Of a stretch of 64,000 nucleotides of DNA, positions 1 through 8,562 are shown one piece after another. Origin of the DNA: Hydrogenovibrio sp. JE_KL2 (GTDB taxonomy: Bacteria; Pseudomonadota; Gammaproteobacteria; Thiomicrospirales; Thiomicrospiraceae); contig NZ_WBJR01000003.1 in NCBI RefSeq assembly GCF_009296185.1, positions 186,001-250,000 on the forward strand. The letters are read 5' to 3'. The translations under genes were made by a program, and so were the position numbers. How positions within the stretch are numbered: the stretch's first letter is position 1; each line of letters begins with the position of its first letter. The notes beneath the pieces are model-generated. The model searched no databases. It saw nothing but the letters and a program-made list of their open reading frames with translations, and was not told where the DNA came from.

Positions 1-885
1 GTAAATGTTCTTTTGTTGTTCTAGGTCCTCGAGGGTTTGGATTAAGTTTTTATTCACATGGAACAGTCTGTACAAGGATAAGGAAATAAAAGTCAGGAAC
101 AACAAGCTGATGATGACTAATGTCAGGTTGTACCAGAAGCTCAGTTCAACATCTTGGCTGGTTTTAGTCTGGTAAAGTGCATGAATATTTAAAATATTTT
201 CTTTAAGTGGCAGGTTAATAATCTGATGGTAAACGCCAGACAGTCTTTGCTGTAGATCAATGAGTTGTCTGCTTTGGAAGATTAAAGGTTTGCAGGCATC
301 GATGGTAACCGTATTTTCAAATCTGTTTGTAATGTTTTCAAAATGATCAATAGTGCCTGTTTTGACAGACAATAAGGATAACTGGTTGGCATGAATTAGA
401 TCCGACAAGGCAATACGCTGAGCATTGGTGCTTAAATGACTCTGGCATTGCTCAAGCTCTTTTTGGAATTGAATGCGGCTTTGAGAAATTTGATGGAATA
501 AAGGATTGAACTCTGACATCAAGCTTTTGAGTGTGCTGACAGTTTGTTCCAGTTTAAAAAGTGAATTGTTGAGTTGTGGGGTGTCATGGTCGTATGACTG
601 AATTTCTGTGAGAAGCCTTTGAATGTTTTGCGCGTGCTTTGTGAGAGCCTGTGAGTTAAGTCTATGATCTTCAGAAAAGAAAATAACCGACTTTGAGAAA
701 TCGATTTCTTCGCCAATTAGTTCAATAGCGTTGTTAAGGATTAAATCTCTGTGTTTGATTTGGTTTGTTTTGTGAAAAAGGAAAGTTGCCAGCGTCAATA
801 ATGAAATGGCAAAAATCAGAATAAAGTATTTTCCATATTTGATAAAACGGTCGTTATAGAGTTTTTTCTTTTGGCTTAGTATCAT
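1..885 (-). CDS. Membrane sensor protein, N-terminal part (cut by window edge)
   Basis: Reading the minus strand from an ATG at 885 gives 295 open codons that run off the left edge. The visible part has a short basic N-terminus, a first membrane helix near residues 15-33, about 210 residues of mostly helical extracytoplasmic sequence, a second membrane helix near residues 253-277, and the start of a charged linker (LIQTLEDLEQQ). This two-helix layout is the usual sensory half of a histidine kinase, chemoreceptor or GGDEF/EAL protein. The output domain is outside the window, so the function cannot be assigned. No HAMP signature is evident in the short visible linker. It is divergent from the ModE-like gene at 1263, separated by about 380 bp. 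Confidence 0.75.
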   Translation of the reverse strand, partial: MILSQKKKLYNDRFIKYGKYFILIFAISLLTLATFLFHKTNQIKHRDLILNNAIELIGEEIDFSKSVIFFSEDHRLNSQALTKHAQNIQRLLTEIQSYDHDTPQLNNSLFKLEQTVSTLKSLMSEFNPLFHQISQSRIQFQKELEQCQSHLSTNAQRIALSDLIHANQLSLLSVKTGTIDHFENITNRFENTVTIDACKPLIFQSRQLIDLQQRLSGVYHQIINLPLKENILNIHALYQTKTSQDVELSFWYNLTLVIISLLFLTFISLSLYRLFHVNKNLIQTLEDLEQQKNIY

Positions 886-1172
886 GCACTACTCGGTGTT
901 GACGATAATGTCGCGGTATGGAAATCGACGGTGTCTCTTTGTTTACGTAATGTGGCTCACATTTTCATTAATTTTTAGTGGAATTGCAAATTCCTTTCTT
1001 TTTAAAAGGTAATTGAATTGTGCCTTTACCTTGGAATAGTGAAAATATTGTGACCTGATAGCTATGTTAAGCATAAATCCGAGCGATGCAAGTATCCTTT
1101 TATATTTGCAACAATAATTTAATTGGCATTCAAAAGACAACTCAAGAGCAGCAACCGAAGAGATTGCTGTGT

Positions 1173-1198
1173 GAGGTTTGAAAAGTTTTTCAAACCTC
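1173..1198. promoter_or_regulatory. Perfect palindrome next to a promoter
   Basis: The arms GAGGTTTGAAAA and TTTTCAAACCTC form an inverted repeat with 12-bp arms and a 2-base centre. It abuts a candidate promoter for the regulator at 1263: -35 CTGACG at 1198-1203, 17-bp spacer, -10 TATAAT at 1221-1226. It lacks a following T-run suited to a terminator and no plus-strand gene ends nearby, so an operator, perhaps for the adjacent regulator itself, is more likely. I see nothing else convincing in the 886-1262 gap. Confidence 0.45.
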
Positions 1199-1262
1199 TG
1201 ACGAGTTTTTATTTAGTCTTTATAATAGTTGTGTACTGATCTTGAATAAAAAAGGAAAGGTT

Positions 1263-1613
1263 ATGCCGGGAGAACGTTATTCGAATAACATTTCAGCAAG
1301 GTTTTGGTTGACTGGAAAGGATGACGCCTATGTGGGAATTGGAAGAATAACCTTACTGGAAAAAATTCAGCAACTGGGTTCAATTAATGCCGCGGCTAAA
1401 GATATGCAGATGTCATATAAAAAAGCATGGCGGCTTATTGAGGAGATGAATCAATTTTTTGATGAGCCATTAGTCGTTAAAGAGCAAGGCGGTAAGTCTG
1501 GTGGTGGTACGCAGTTGACTGAAAAAGGCAAGAATTTAGTCAAAGAATTTCGAAGAATCGAAAAAGGCTTGGTCGCGTTTTTGCAGAAAGAATCTTCACA
1601 ATGTTCATTTTAG
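1263..1613 (+). CDS. ModE-like winged helix-turn-helix regulator (DNA-binding domain only)
   Basis: This is a 116-residue protein resembling the N-terminal domain of ModE and LysR-type regulators. It shows the pattern ITLLEKIQQLGSINAAAKDM followed by SYKKAWRLIEEMN (helix-turn-helix) and a wing-like GGKSGGGTQLTEKG segment. ModE represses or activates molybdate-transport and molybdoenzyme genes, but full-length ModE has a C-terminal molybdate-binding (MOP) pair that is absent here. It therefore belongs to the stand-alone ModE-N class, whose ligand is unclear. I chose the ATG at 1263 because AAGGA lies at 1252-1256, six bases upstream; an in-frame TTG at 1242 would add seven residues. It stands alone, with rplM downstream under its own promoter. 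Confidence 0.8.
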   Translation: MPGERYSNNISARFWLTGKDDAYVGIGRITLLEKIQQLGSINAAAKDMQMSYKKAWRLIEEMNQFFDEPLVVKEQGGKSGGGTQLTEKGKNLVKEFRRIEKGLVAFLQKESSQCSF

Positions 1614-1657
1614 ATTTAAAAAACTTAAATCTTTAATGAAATCAAACGAATTACAGC

Positions 1658-1685
1658 TTGACATTGTCTCAATAATCCATAAAAT
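1658..1685 (+). promoter_or_regulatory. Candidate sigma-70 promoter of rplM-rpsI
   Basis: TTGACA at 1658-1663 is followed after 16 bases by TAAAAT at 1680-1685. This leaves a leader of about 100 nt before rplM. In E. coli this leader carries the L13 autoregulation site; I cannot verify the structure here. Confidence 0.45.
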
Positions 1686-1793
1686 TCCACTTCTTTAATC
1701 CTTACCCTTATTGCCCGTTAAACAGTAAGTGTCTCGTTGAGGTGAAAACCTTGACGGTTAATTTGGATTACAATCATATTTTAGGACAAAGTT

Positions 1794-2222
1794 ATGAAAA
1801 CATTTGTTGCAAAACCAGCAGAAGTAAAACGTGACTGGTACGTTATTGATGCAGAAGGTAAGACCCTAGGTCGTATGGCTTCTGAAATTGCTGCGCGTTT
1901 GCGTGGGAAGCACAAGCCAGAATATACACCTCATGTTGATTGTGGTGACTATATCGTTGTTATCAATGCGGACAAAGTTGCTGTTACTGGTAACAAGCGT
2001 ACAGATAAAATGTATCACCACGTGACTGGTTATGTTGGTAACCTAAAATCAACTAACTTCCAGAAGTTGGTGACTGAAAAGCCTGCTCGTCCAATTGAAT
2101 TGGCAGTAAAAGGTATGTTGCCTCGTGGTCCTTTGGGTCGTGCGATGATGAAAAAATTGAAAGTTTATGCGGGTGTTGATCATCCTCATACTGCTCAACA
2201 ACCTACAGCACTAGATATCTAA
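1794..2222 (+). CDS. rplM: 50S ribosomal protein L13
   Basis: A 142-residue full-length L13, an early-assembly protein of the large ribosomal subunit that binds 23S rRNA. Family signatures are visible: [19 protein letters not shown] near the N-terminus, [17 protein letters not shown] in the middle, and [20 protein letters not shown] near the C-terminus. The start ATG has AGGACA a few bases upstream. It lies 13 bp before rpsI, the almost universal bacterial pairing, and both are probably transcribed from the TTGACA promoter near 1658 and ended by the hairpin at 2650. Confidence 0.98.
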   Translation: MKTFVAKPAEVKRDWYVIDAEGKTLGRMASEIAARLRGKHKPEYTPHVDCGDYIVVINADKVAVTGNKRTDKMYHHVTGYVGNLKSTNFQKLVTEKPARPIELAVKGMLPRGPLGRAMMKKLKVYAGVDHPHTAQQPTALDI

Positions 2223-2235
2223 GAAGGAAAACATA

Positions 2236-2628
2236 ATGGCAACAGAACAATATTACGGAACAGGTCGTCGTAAAAGCTCAGTCGCTCGTGTATTCTTGCG
2301 TGCTGGTTCAGGAAAAATGACTGTTAACGGTCGTGATATCAATGAGTACTTTGCTCGTGATACAGATCTTATGGTAATTAATCAACCATTTGCTGCAACT
2401 GAAAACATGGATAAGTTTGATGTTTATGTGACAGTGACTGGTGGTGGTACAACAGGACAAGCCGGTGCAGTTCGTCATGGTATTGCACGTGCATTGGTTA
2501 GCTATGAAGAAGCTAATCGTTCTGCGTTGCGTCAACGTGGTTTGTTGACTCGTGATGCCCGTCGTGTTGAGCGTAAGAAAGTTGGTTTGCGCAAAGCTCG
2601 TCGTCGTCCACAGTTCTCAAAACGTTAA
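2236..2628 (+). CDS. rpsI: 30S ribosomal protein S9
   Basis: A 130-residue full-length S9. The N-terminal [17 protein letters not shown] motif, the central [19 protein letters not shown] segment and the basic C-terminal tail ending [11 protein letters not shown] are diagnostic. The tail reaches the ribosomal P site and contacts tRNA. It is second in the rplM-rpsI operon, with an AAGGAAA Shine-Dalgarno in the 13-bp gap. Confidence 0.98.
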   Translation: MATEQYYGTGRRKSSVARVFLRAGSGKMTVNGRDINEYFARDTDLMVINQPFAATENMDKFDVYVTVTGGGTTGQAGAVRHGIARALVSYEEANRSALRQRGLLTRDARRVERKKVGLRKARRRPQFSKR

Positions 2629-2649
2629 TATCTATTTTCGTTTTACAAG

Positions 2650-2674
2650 AAACCCGCCTAGTGCGGGTTTTTTT
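2650..2674 (+). terminator. Rho-independent terminator after rpsI
   Basis: The hairpin AACCCGC-CTAGT-GCGGGTT is followed by a run of seven T, about 20 bp past the rpsI stop codon. Confidence 0.9.
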
Positions 2675-2878
2675 GTGTCTGCAATAATGGAGAAAGGATT
2701 GCACCAATATGGAGGTTGTTTTGTCCAAGTTGGAATTTATCGCTGTCTCAAAAAGGGTTGTGTTAAGTGTTGTTTGTATCTAAGTTATTGAAATTTAAGT
2801 TTATTATGATAATTGGCATCTTGATTTCTATGTGGTGTGTGAGTTTATGATTAACTTATCAAAAAATAAGGAAGCAAA

Positions 2879-3634
2879 ATGAAAAAAACAGCACAATTAA
2901 AATCATTGGTTATGGCAATGGCTGTAGCAGGTTCAACAGTTGCAGCTCTAGCACCAGCTACTTCACAAGCAGGGGCTTCTGCAAATATCGGTGCAGTAAC
3001 TAAGTATTACTTCCGCGGGTTGGCTCAAACTGATAGTGCAGCAGCTCAAGGTGGTCTAGATTATGACTTTGGTGATAGTGGCTTTTCAGTTGGGACTTGG
3101 GAGTCAAGCTTGTCTAATGGCGGTACAAACCAAGGCTTAGAGTATGATTTGTATGGTGGTTGGTCTGGATCTTTCTCTGGTCTTGATGTTGGTGTTAACT
3201 TAACTAGATATGGTTATACAAAAGACTTTAAAAAAGATGCAAATGCATTTGATTCATCATACTTAGAAGCTTCAGCGTCATTGGGTTACAAGTTTTTGTC
3301 TCTAGATGTTGCTACTGGTAGCCATGAAGGTGCGAGTCACAAAACTTCTGGAAGCGATTATAAAGATCAAACATATATGACGTATGCATTGACAGCAACT
3401 TATGCTGGTATTTCTGCAACTTATGGTGTGGGTGATAAATTCCTAGGAACAACAGATGGAAATGGAAGTCAAAACCATAACTGGATTGATGTATCTTATA
3501 GTACAGAAATTGCTAAAGGCACAGATGTAAGCATTAGTTATATTTCTATGCACAAAGATAAAAACAACTATGGCGCATCAAAAGGCTCTGATGAATCAAT
3601 GATTGTTGGTATTACCAAGTCATTTGATCTATAA
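2879..3634 (+). CDS. TorF-family putative outer-membrane porin
   Basis: A 251-residue protein with a classic Sec signal peptide (MKKTAQLKSLVMAMAVAGST to about ATSQA) and a mature part rich in alternating aromatic and small residues that ends in a short hydrophobic tail (KSFDL), as in beta-barrels. The segment NIGAVTKYYFRGLAQTD, near the mature N-terminus, and the later LEYDLYGGWSG match what I remember of the TorF (Gcw_chp) family of putative porins, which lack an assigned substrate. It is a single-gene unit with an AAGGAAG Shine-Dalgarno and its own terminator at 3663. Confidence 0.8.
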   Translation: MKKTAQLKSLVMAMAVAGSTVAALAPATSQAGASANIGAVTKYYFRGLAQTDSAAAQGGLDYDFGDSGFSVGTWESSLSNGGTNQGLEYDLYGGWSGSFSGLDVGVNLTRYGYTKDFKKDANAFDSSYLEASASLGYKFLSLDVATGSHEGASHKTSGSDYKDQTYMTYALTATYAGISATYGVGDKFLGTTDGNGSQNHNWIDVSYSTEIAKGTDVSISYISMHKDKNNYGASKGSDESMIVGITKSFDL

Positions 3635-3662
3635 GTCTTAAGCTTAATAGTTAGTTAGTTAA

Positions 3663-3687
3663 AAGCGGGCATAGCCCGCTTTTTTTA
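3663..3687 (+). terminator. Terminator after the TorF-like gene
   Basis: The hairpin AAGCGGGC-ATA-GCCCGCTT is followed by a T-run, about 30 bp after the stop codon. Confidence 0.9.
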
Positions 3688-3691
3688 TGTC

Positions 3692-3711
3692 AAAAATCTA
3701 CCAGGTTGGGG
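3692..3711 (+). repeat. Single copy of the AAAATCTGCCAGGTTGGG repeat
   Basis: AAAATCTACCAGGTTGGGG is a one-mismatch copy of the dispersed 18-bp palindromic-repeat unit described at 18220. It sits just past the terminator of the TorF-like gene. The rest of the 3688-4004 gap shows no gene I can support. Confidence 0.7.
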
Positions 3712-4004
3712 TGCTATTCTTTTTAATGTCTTGGTTGGGAAAGTTATTCTGGAAATAAATTATGCCAGAGTTGAATAGCGAAGATATGCTGTGCGATAAA
3801 AAAATAGGTGACAAAACAGCAAGGATAATAGTTTTAGAAGGTTCATTGAATGAGTTTTGAGTGAAAGCTTGGCGTATTAATGGAATTAAGCAGAAGTTTG
3901 TCTGAGAGGCGAGTTTTAGAGGTGGGTGAGGACTTCGTTTAATCGCACAGTAGGGTTGATGCTGAGTTGTACGAGGTTGAGGGGTAAATAATAGGTAATA
4001 AAAA

Positions 4005-4020
4005 AGGGCGATATCGCCCT
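4005..4020. terminator. nrdA: Bidirectional terminator downstream of nrdA
   Basis: AGGGCGATATCGCCCT is a perfect palindrome with an A-run on the left and a T-run on the right, so it can end transcription from either strand. It lies 20 bp beyond the nrdA stop codon. Confidence 0.85.
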
Positions 4021-4039
4021 TTTTTATTATGAGTAAACT

Positions 4040-6322
4040 TTAGAGTTTACATGCGCCGCCTGCGCATCCGTCATCTTCCTCGGCGTCTTTGGCGCCGTCA
4101 CGGGTGTTGTGGTAGTAAAGCGTTTTAAGTCCCATTTTGTAAGCGTATAAAATGTCTTGTAATACGACTTTGATTGGAACTTTATCTTCGTCAAATTTTG
4201 CAGGATCATAGTTAGTGTTAGCCGAAATGGCTTGGTCAACAAACTTCTGCATAATCCCAACTAGCTGCAAATAGCCTTTGTTATCGGGAATTTGCCATAA
4301 AAGCTCATAGTCATTTTTATGTTCCTTAAAGCCCGGGACAACTTGTTTTAAGATGCCGTCTTTTGATGCTTTGACTGAAACATAACCTCGTGGCGGCTCA
4401 ATACCATTGGTTGAGTTGGTAATTTGTGAAGAGGTTTCACAAGGCATAAGTGCAGTCAGGGTTGAGTTGCGCAAGCCGTGGGTTTTGATTTCTTCGCGAA
4501 GGGCTTCCCAGTCGTAATGAAGCTTTTCGTTACAGATTTCATCTAGGTCTGACTTGTAAGTGTCAATTGGTAAGATGCCTTGAGCATATTTGGTGTCATC
4601 AAACTGGCTACATTTTCCGACTTCTTTTGCTAACCCTAGAGAGGCTTTCAATAAATAGTACTGAATGGCTTCAAAAGTTTTGTGGACCAATGGATTTGCG
4701 GAACCATTAGAATATTTAACATGATTTTTTGCCAGATAGTAGGCAAGGTTTGTTACCCCTACCCCAAGCGTTCTGCGGCCAAGGCTAGCATGTTCTGCGG
4801 CAACCACTGGGTAGTCTTGATAATCCAGCAGGCTGTCTAATGCACGAACAATCAGATCCGATAGCTCTTCGAGCTCATCCAGATTTTCAATTGCCCCTAG
4901 GTTGAAGGCAGATAGCGTACATAGCGCGATTTCACCATTAGGGTCGTCGGCGGAATTTAGTGGTTTAGTTGGAAGAGTGATTTCCAGGCATAAGTTCGAT
5001 TGATGAATTGGCGCTTTTTTGGCATCAAAGGAACTGTGTGTGTTGGAGTGGTCAACATTCTGAATGTAGATTCGGCCTGTTTGAGCTCGCTCTTGCGCGA
5101 CTGTAGTTAACAGGTCTAGTGCTTTCACTTTTTTCTTGCGAATCTTTTCATCTGCTTCATAGATTTTATACAGGCGTTCAAATTCATCTTGATCGTTAAA
5201 GAAGGCATCGTATAGACCTGGAGCATCTGATGGGCTGAATAAGGTGATCTCGCCGCCTTCAATCATGCGCTGGTACATCAGCTTATTCATTTGTACGCCA
5301 TAATCCAAGTGGCGAGCTCTATTTTCCTCAACCCCACGGTTGTTTTTCAGTACAACAAGAGATTCGATTTCAAGATGCCAGATTGGGAAGAATAGGGTTG
5401 CTGCACCGCCGCGCACGCCACCTTGCGAACAGGATTTAACGGCTGTCTGGAAGTGCTTGATGAACGGTATCATTCCCGTATGGTAGGCTTCACCACCACG
5501 AATTTCTGAACCAATGGCTCGTATGCGACCAACATTGACCCCGATACCGGCACGTTGAGAAACATATTTAACAATGGATGAAGACGTTGCGTTAATTGAG
5601 TCAAGCGAGTCTCCACACTCGATTAATACACAAGAGCTGAATTGTCGTGTTGGGGTGCGCACGCCTGACATGATAGGTGTCGGTAACGATAGCTTAAAGG
5701 TGGAGGCTGCGTCATAGAAGCGCTTGATGTAATCCAGTCGGGTTTTGCCTTCTTCCGCATCATTTGAATAATGAGCAAATAAACTCATAGGGATGAGCAT
5801 ATAAATAAATTGCGGGCTCTCAAATATTTGTCCTGTTACGCGGTTTTGAACTAGGTATTTTCCTTCTAGTTGTTTAACGGCTGCGTAACTGAAATCCATG
5901 TCGCGTTCGTGCTTGATGTAGGCATCAAGTTCGTCAAACTCGGCCTTTGTATAATCTTCAAGTAACTGTACGTCATACATGCCGCGTCGTATCATCTTAT
6001 TGACGTGCTCAAACAGTGTTGGTGGTGTGAAGCGTTCAAATGCCTTCTTGCGTAAATGGAAGATTGCCAGTCTTGCTGCTAGGTGTTGGTAGTCTGGTGA
6101 GCTTTCTGAAATAAGATCGGCGGCAGATTTGATAATGGTTTCATGAATATCTGAGCTGCTGATGCCATCATAAAATTGTATATGAGACTTTAATTCAACT
6201 TCCGAAACGGAAACGTTTTCTAATCCTTCGGCTGCCCAAGTAATTACACGGTGAATTTTTTCTAAGTCAATCGGTTCTTTTGAACCGTCGCGCTTGGTGA
6301 CAAGTAAATTTTCGTTCGACAT
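4040..6322 (-). CDS. nrdA: Class Ia ribonucleoside-diphosphate reductase, large subunit
   Basis: A 760-residue protein of the size and type of E. coli NrdA. It reduces ribonucleoside diphosphates to deoxyribonucleotides together with the radical-carrying NrdB subunit. An N-terminal ATP-cone region (VTKRDGSKEPIDLEKIHRVI) is followed by the ten-stranded barrel with SSCVLIECGDSLDSI, NLCLEITLPT and the ALMPCETSSQ region. The C-terminal redox shuttle DDGCAGGACKL carries the CxxxxC pair. The ATG at 6322 gives the standard N-terminus. No nrdB gene is adjacent: the next gene downstream is the TorF-like porin, so the small subunit must be encoded elsewhere. Two candidate NrdR boxes lie about 100-140 bp upstream. 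Confidence 0.97.
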   Translation of the reverse strand: MSNENLLVTKRDGSKEPIDLEKIHRVITWAAEGLENVSVSEVELKSHIQFYDGISSSDIHETIIKSAADLISESSPDYQHLAARLAIFHLRKKAFERFTPPTLFEHVNKMIRRGMYDVQLLEDYTKAEFDELDAYIKHERDMDFSYAAVKQLEGKYLVQNRVTGQIFESPQFIYMLIPMSLFAHYSNDAEEGKTRLDYIKRFYDAASTFKLSLPTPIMSGVRTPTRQFSSCVLIECGDSLDSINATSSSIVKYVSQRAGIGVNVGRIRAIGSEIRGGEAYHTGMIPFIKHFQTAVKSCSQGGVRGGAATLFFPIWHLEIESLVVLKNNRGVEENRARHLDYGVQMNKLMYQRMIEGGEITLFSPSDAPGLYDAFFNDQDEFERLYKIYEADEKIRKKKVKALDLLTTVAQERAQTGRIYIQNVDHSNTHSSFDAKKAPIHQSNLCLEITLPTKPLNSADDPNGEIALCTLSAFNLGAIENLDELEELSDLIVRALDSLLDYQDYPVVAAEHASLGRRTLGVGVTNLAYYLAKNHVKYSNGSANPLVHKTFEAIQYYLLKASLGLAKEVGKCSQFDDTKYAQGILPIDTYKSDLDEICNEKLHYDWEALREEIKTHGLRNSTLTALMPCETSSQITNSTNGIEPPRGYVSVKASKDGILKQVVPGFKEHKNDYELLWQIPDNKGYLQLVGIMQKFVDQAISANTNYDPAKFDEDKVPIKVVLQDILYAYKMGLKTLYYHNTRDGAKDAEEDDGCAGGACKL

Positions 6323-6417
6323 GGCTACAATCTTTAATAAATTCAGAAGGTTAATAAAATGAGTGAGTTTTCTTGTTAAGAGAGTGCTTTATTTTATTGT
6401 GTGTAGAATGAGCATTT

Positions 6418-6433
6418 CTACTATATATAGTTT
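6418..6433. promoter_or_regulatory. NrdR box 1 upstream of nrdA
   Basis: The core CTATATATAG is a perfect match to the centre of the NrdR consensus (acaCwAtATaTwGtgt); I count 12 of 16 positions for the whole site. Its centre is 31 bp from the second box, the whole-helical-turn spacing known for tandem NrdR boxes. NrdR represses nrd genes when dATP is high. Confidence 0.75.
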
Positions 6434-6448
6434 TTTTTGCACTGCTAA

Positions 6449-6464
6449 GCTCAAAATATAGTGG
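6449..6464. promoter_or_regulatory. NrdR box 2 upstream of nrdA
   Basis: GCTCAAAATATAGTGG matches about 12 of 16 positions of the NrdR consensus, with a better right half than left half. Paired with the box at 6418. The rest of the 6323-6787 gap is very AT-rich and holds the divergent nrdA and porin promoters; I see no gene. Confidence 0.7.
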
Positions 6465-6787
6465 AAATGAAAAATGAATGCAACTGATAGAAATCAATTT
6501 ATGGATAAAAATTTTTGTGTGTAAAAATGAAAAAAATTAATACAAAAAAAGCTTGAAAAAAAAGCATTTAAGGGGGTGCTTATTTGTTGTTAAGGTGTGT
6601 ATAAATTAATAATACATAGGAGTCTTTTATAGAGGGGGTTGATGTTTGTGTTGTTGTAAAAAAACTACACTTTCAAATTTTGTTGTTTTTTTCTTAAAAA
6701 AAGTTGCATGACCATATAAAACTAAATATAGTTGCTCTCAAGTTCACGGTGACGTGGGCATACTAACTAACTATTTATAGGGTATAA

Positions 6788-7864
6788 ATGATGAAAAAGA
6801 ACATTATCGCTCTAGCAGTTGCTTCTGCTATCGCTGCGCCAGTTGCTATGGCTGACGCTCCTACAGTTTATGGTCAAATCAACCAAGCTTTCCAAGTAAG
6901 TAAAGAAGTTAAAAATCAAGGAACTAAGTCTAAAAAAGATTCTGGTATGTTCCTAAAGTCTTATGCTTCACGTTTGGGTGTAAAAGGTTCTGAAGATCTA
7001 GGTAACGGCTTGAAAGCAGTTTATGGTATTGAGTTCGGTGTAGGTATGGTTGATGGTTCTACTATCTCTAACCGTAACCAATTTGCTGGTATTGCTGGTG
7101 GGTTCGGTACTGTTATCATCGGTCGTCATGACACGCCTTTCAAAATGGCTCAAGGTTATGATGCATTTAACGATAAAGAATTCGATAACAACTGGTCTAA
7201 GCTAGGCGTTACTAAAAACTCTGGTGAACTTCGTACAAACAATGCTTTAGCATATGTTTCACCTTCTTTTAGTGGTGTTAAAGTTATTGCTGCATTTGTT
7301 CCAAAAGAAACTGGTGGTGACACTTCTAAAGAATCTTCAATTACTGATGTAATTTCTGCAGCAGTAACTTATGGTTCTAAAAAGAAAGGTTTGTACCTAT
7401 CTGGTGCAATGAACTCTTTCTCTAAAGCGTTCAATGGTTCATCTACTTCTACAGGTGAAGCTGCAACTGAAATGCGTTTGGTTGCACAGTATGCTGTTGC
7501 TGGGTTGACTGCAAACGTAACTTACTCTGACTTCTCTGGTAAAGCTATAAAAGATACTTCTCAGGAAGGTAGTGAGATTGCTATTAATGCGGCGTACAAA
7601 ATGGGTGCGTTCACACCTCGTTTGAAGTACTCAATGGTTGATCGTAAGGCTAAGAACTTTAACGGAACTGAAAAAGACTCAGCTGGTAACGTAATTGCAG
7701 CTTCAACTGCAATGAAAGATGGTACTGGTATGGGTGTAGGTGTTGATTATGCTCTAGCTAAATCTACTAAAGTTTACGCTGACTATATGTCATTGTCTAA
7801 CATTCAAGGGCTTAAGAAAACTGACACTTCTGTAGTTAACGTTGGTTTCCAAGTTAAGTTCTAA
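6788..7864 (+). CDS. Gram-negative general porin
   Basis: A 358-residue trimeric-porin type protein of the outer membrane. It has a Sec signal peptide (MKKNIIALAVASAIAAPVAMA, cleavage after AMA), a mature start APTVYGQINQAF, the conserved SRLGVKGSEDLGNGLKAVYG block, GGFGTVIIGRHDTP leading into loop 3, and a terminal strand ending VGFQVKF with the C-terminal Phe needed for BAM recognition. Length and motifs fit the porin_4/OmpC-like family, which allows passive diffusion of small solutes. Codons look highly biased, as expected for an abundant protein. It is monocistronic, between a long AT-rich upstream region and a strong terminator. Confidence 0.93.
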   Translation: MMKKNIIALAVASAIAAPVAMADAPTVYGQINQAFQVSKEVKNQGTKSKKDSGMFLKSYASRLGVKGSEDLGNGLKAVYGIEFGVGMVDGSTISNRNQFAGIAGGFGTVIIGRHDTPFKMAQGYDAFNDKEFDNNWSKLGVTKNSGELRTNNALAYVSPSFSGVKVIAAFVPKETGGDTSKESSITDVISAAVTYGSKKKGLYLSGAMNSFSKAFNGSSTSTGEAATEMRLVAQYAVAGLTANVTYSDFSGKAIKDTSQEGSEIAINAAYKMGAFTPRLKYSMVDRKAKNFNGTEKDSAGNVIAASTAMKDGTGMGVGVDYALAKSTKVYADYMSLSNIQGLKKTDTSVVNVGFQVKF

Positions 7865-7900
7865 TTTAATGCTGTCTTAGGGCAGTTTAGTTAGAATAAG

Positions 7901-7925
7901 AAAACCCCGCTTCGGCGGGGTTTTT
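7901..7925 (+). terminator. Terminator after the porin gene
   Basis: AAAACCCCGC-TTCG-GCGGGGTTTT forms a strong stem with a UUCG tetraloop followed by more T. Confidence 0.93.
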
Positions 7926-8005
7926 GTTATCTAGAATTCTGTTTTGTTAAGGGTATACTGAAACGTATCTTTGACAAAGCGGAATGCGTAAAACAGGTAT
8001 TTGAA

Positions 8006-8488
8006 ATGAAAAACAGAAGTTGCCAACCTTGTACAGCCTGTTGTGATGGTTGGGTGCAAATAGAAGTGAAAGGCTGTGAGGCTTACCCAGGTCATCCATG
8101 TCCACATAGCACAGGAAAAGGCTGTGATGACTATGAGAATAGGCCGGTGAATCCGTGTCAAAATTTTGAGTGTGCCTGGGTAAAATCTGGTAGCTTTTTA
8201 CCAGATGATTTTCGCCCTAATGAGTGTGGTGCATTGGTAATTGATAATGTGCTGGTTTGGCAAGGGCTAAAAGTGGATTTGGCGGTTCCTGTTGGTAGGG
8301 AGATTCCTCAGGACACGTTAGCTTGGTTAATGCAAAATGCCGAGCGAACCATGCGGCCATTGATTTATCAAATGCAAGATCCTGAAGATGAGGAAACACA
8401 GAAGGATCCGCTTACCTTGGCATATGGTCCGCCTGCTTTCCAGCAGTGGGTTGTTGAGCAACAGCAGGCTGGTAACAAGCTGTGGTAG
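8006..8488 (+). CDS. Cysteine-cluster protein, YkgJ-like
   Basis: A 160-residue soluble protein with nine Cys, eight of them in the first 57 residues: CQPCTACC near the start, then C at positions around GCEAYPGHPCPH, GKGCDDY, NPCQNF and ECAW. The CxxCxxCC opening and spaced single cysteines resemble the YkgJ-type Fe/Zn-chelating cysteine cluster family, whose function is unknown. The C-terminal half, ending QQWVVEQQQAGNKLW, has no motif I recognise. It is preceded by the porin terminator and followed, 74 bp later, by the pilin-like operon; whether they share transcription is unclear. Confidence 0.6.
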   Translation: MKNRSCQPCTACCDGWVQIEVKGCEAYPGHPCPHSTGKGCDDYENRPVNPCQNFECAWVKSGSFLPDDFRPNECGALVIDNVLVWQGLKVDLAVPVGREIPQDTLAWLMQNAERTMRPLIYQMQDPEDEETQKDPLTLAYGPPAFQQWVVEQQQAGNKLW

Positions 8489-8562
8489 CAAAATCCATAT
8501 TATTTGCGTAAACTGACGTATAATTCATCATATTTCTGTCGGGTTGGAGAAGACAGTTCTTT

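Noticed and set aside
943-1140. 65-codon minus-strand frame upstream of the ModE-like gene
   Set aside because: No ribosome site or recognisable sequence; within a promoter region.
2552-2791. 79-codon frame overlapping rpsI and its terminator
   Set aside because: It runs through the rpsI coding end and the terminator hairpin.
3688-4004. Short open frames in the gap between the TorF-like gene and nrdA
   Set aside because: The longest plausible one is about 32 codons with no ribosome site or recognisable sequence.
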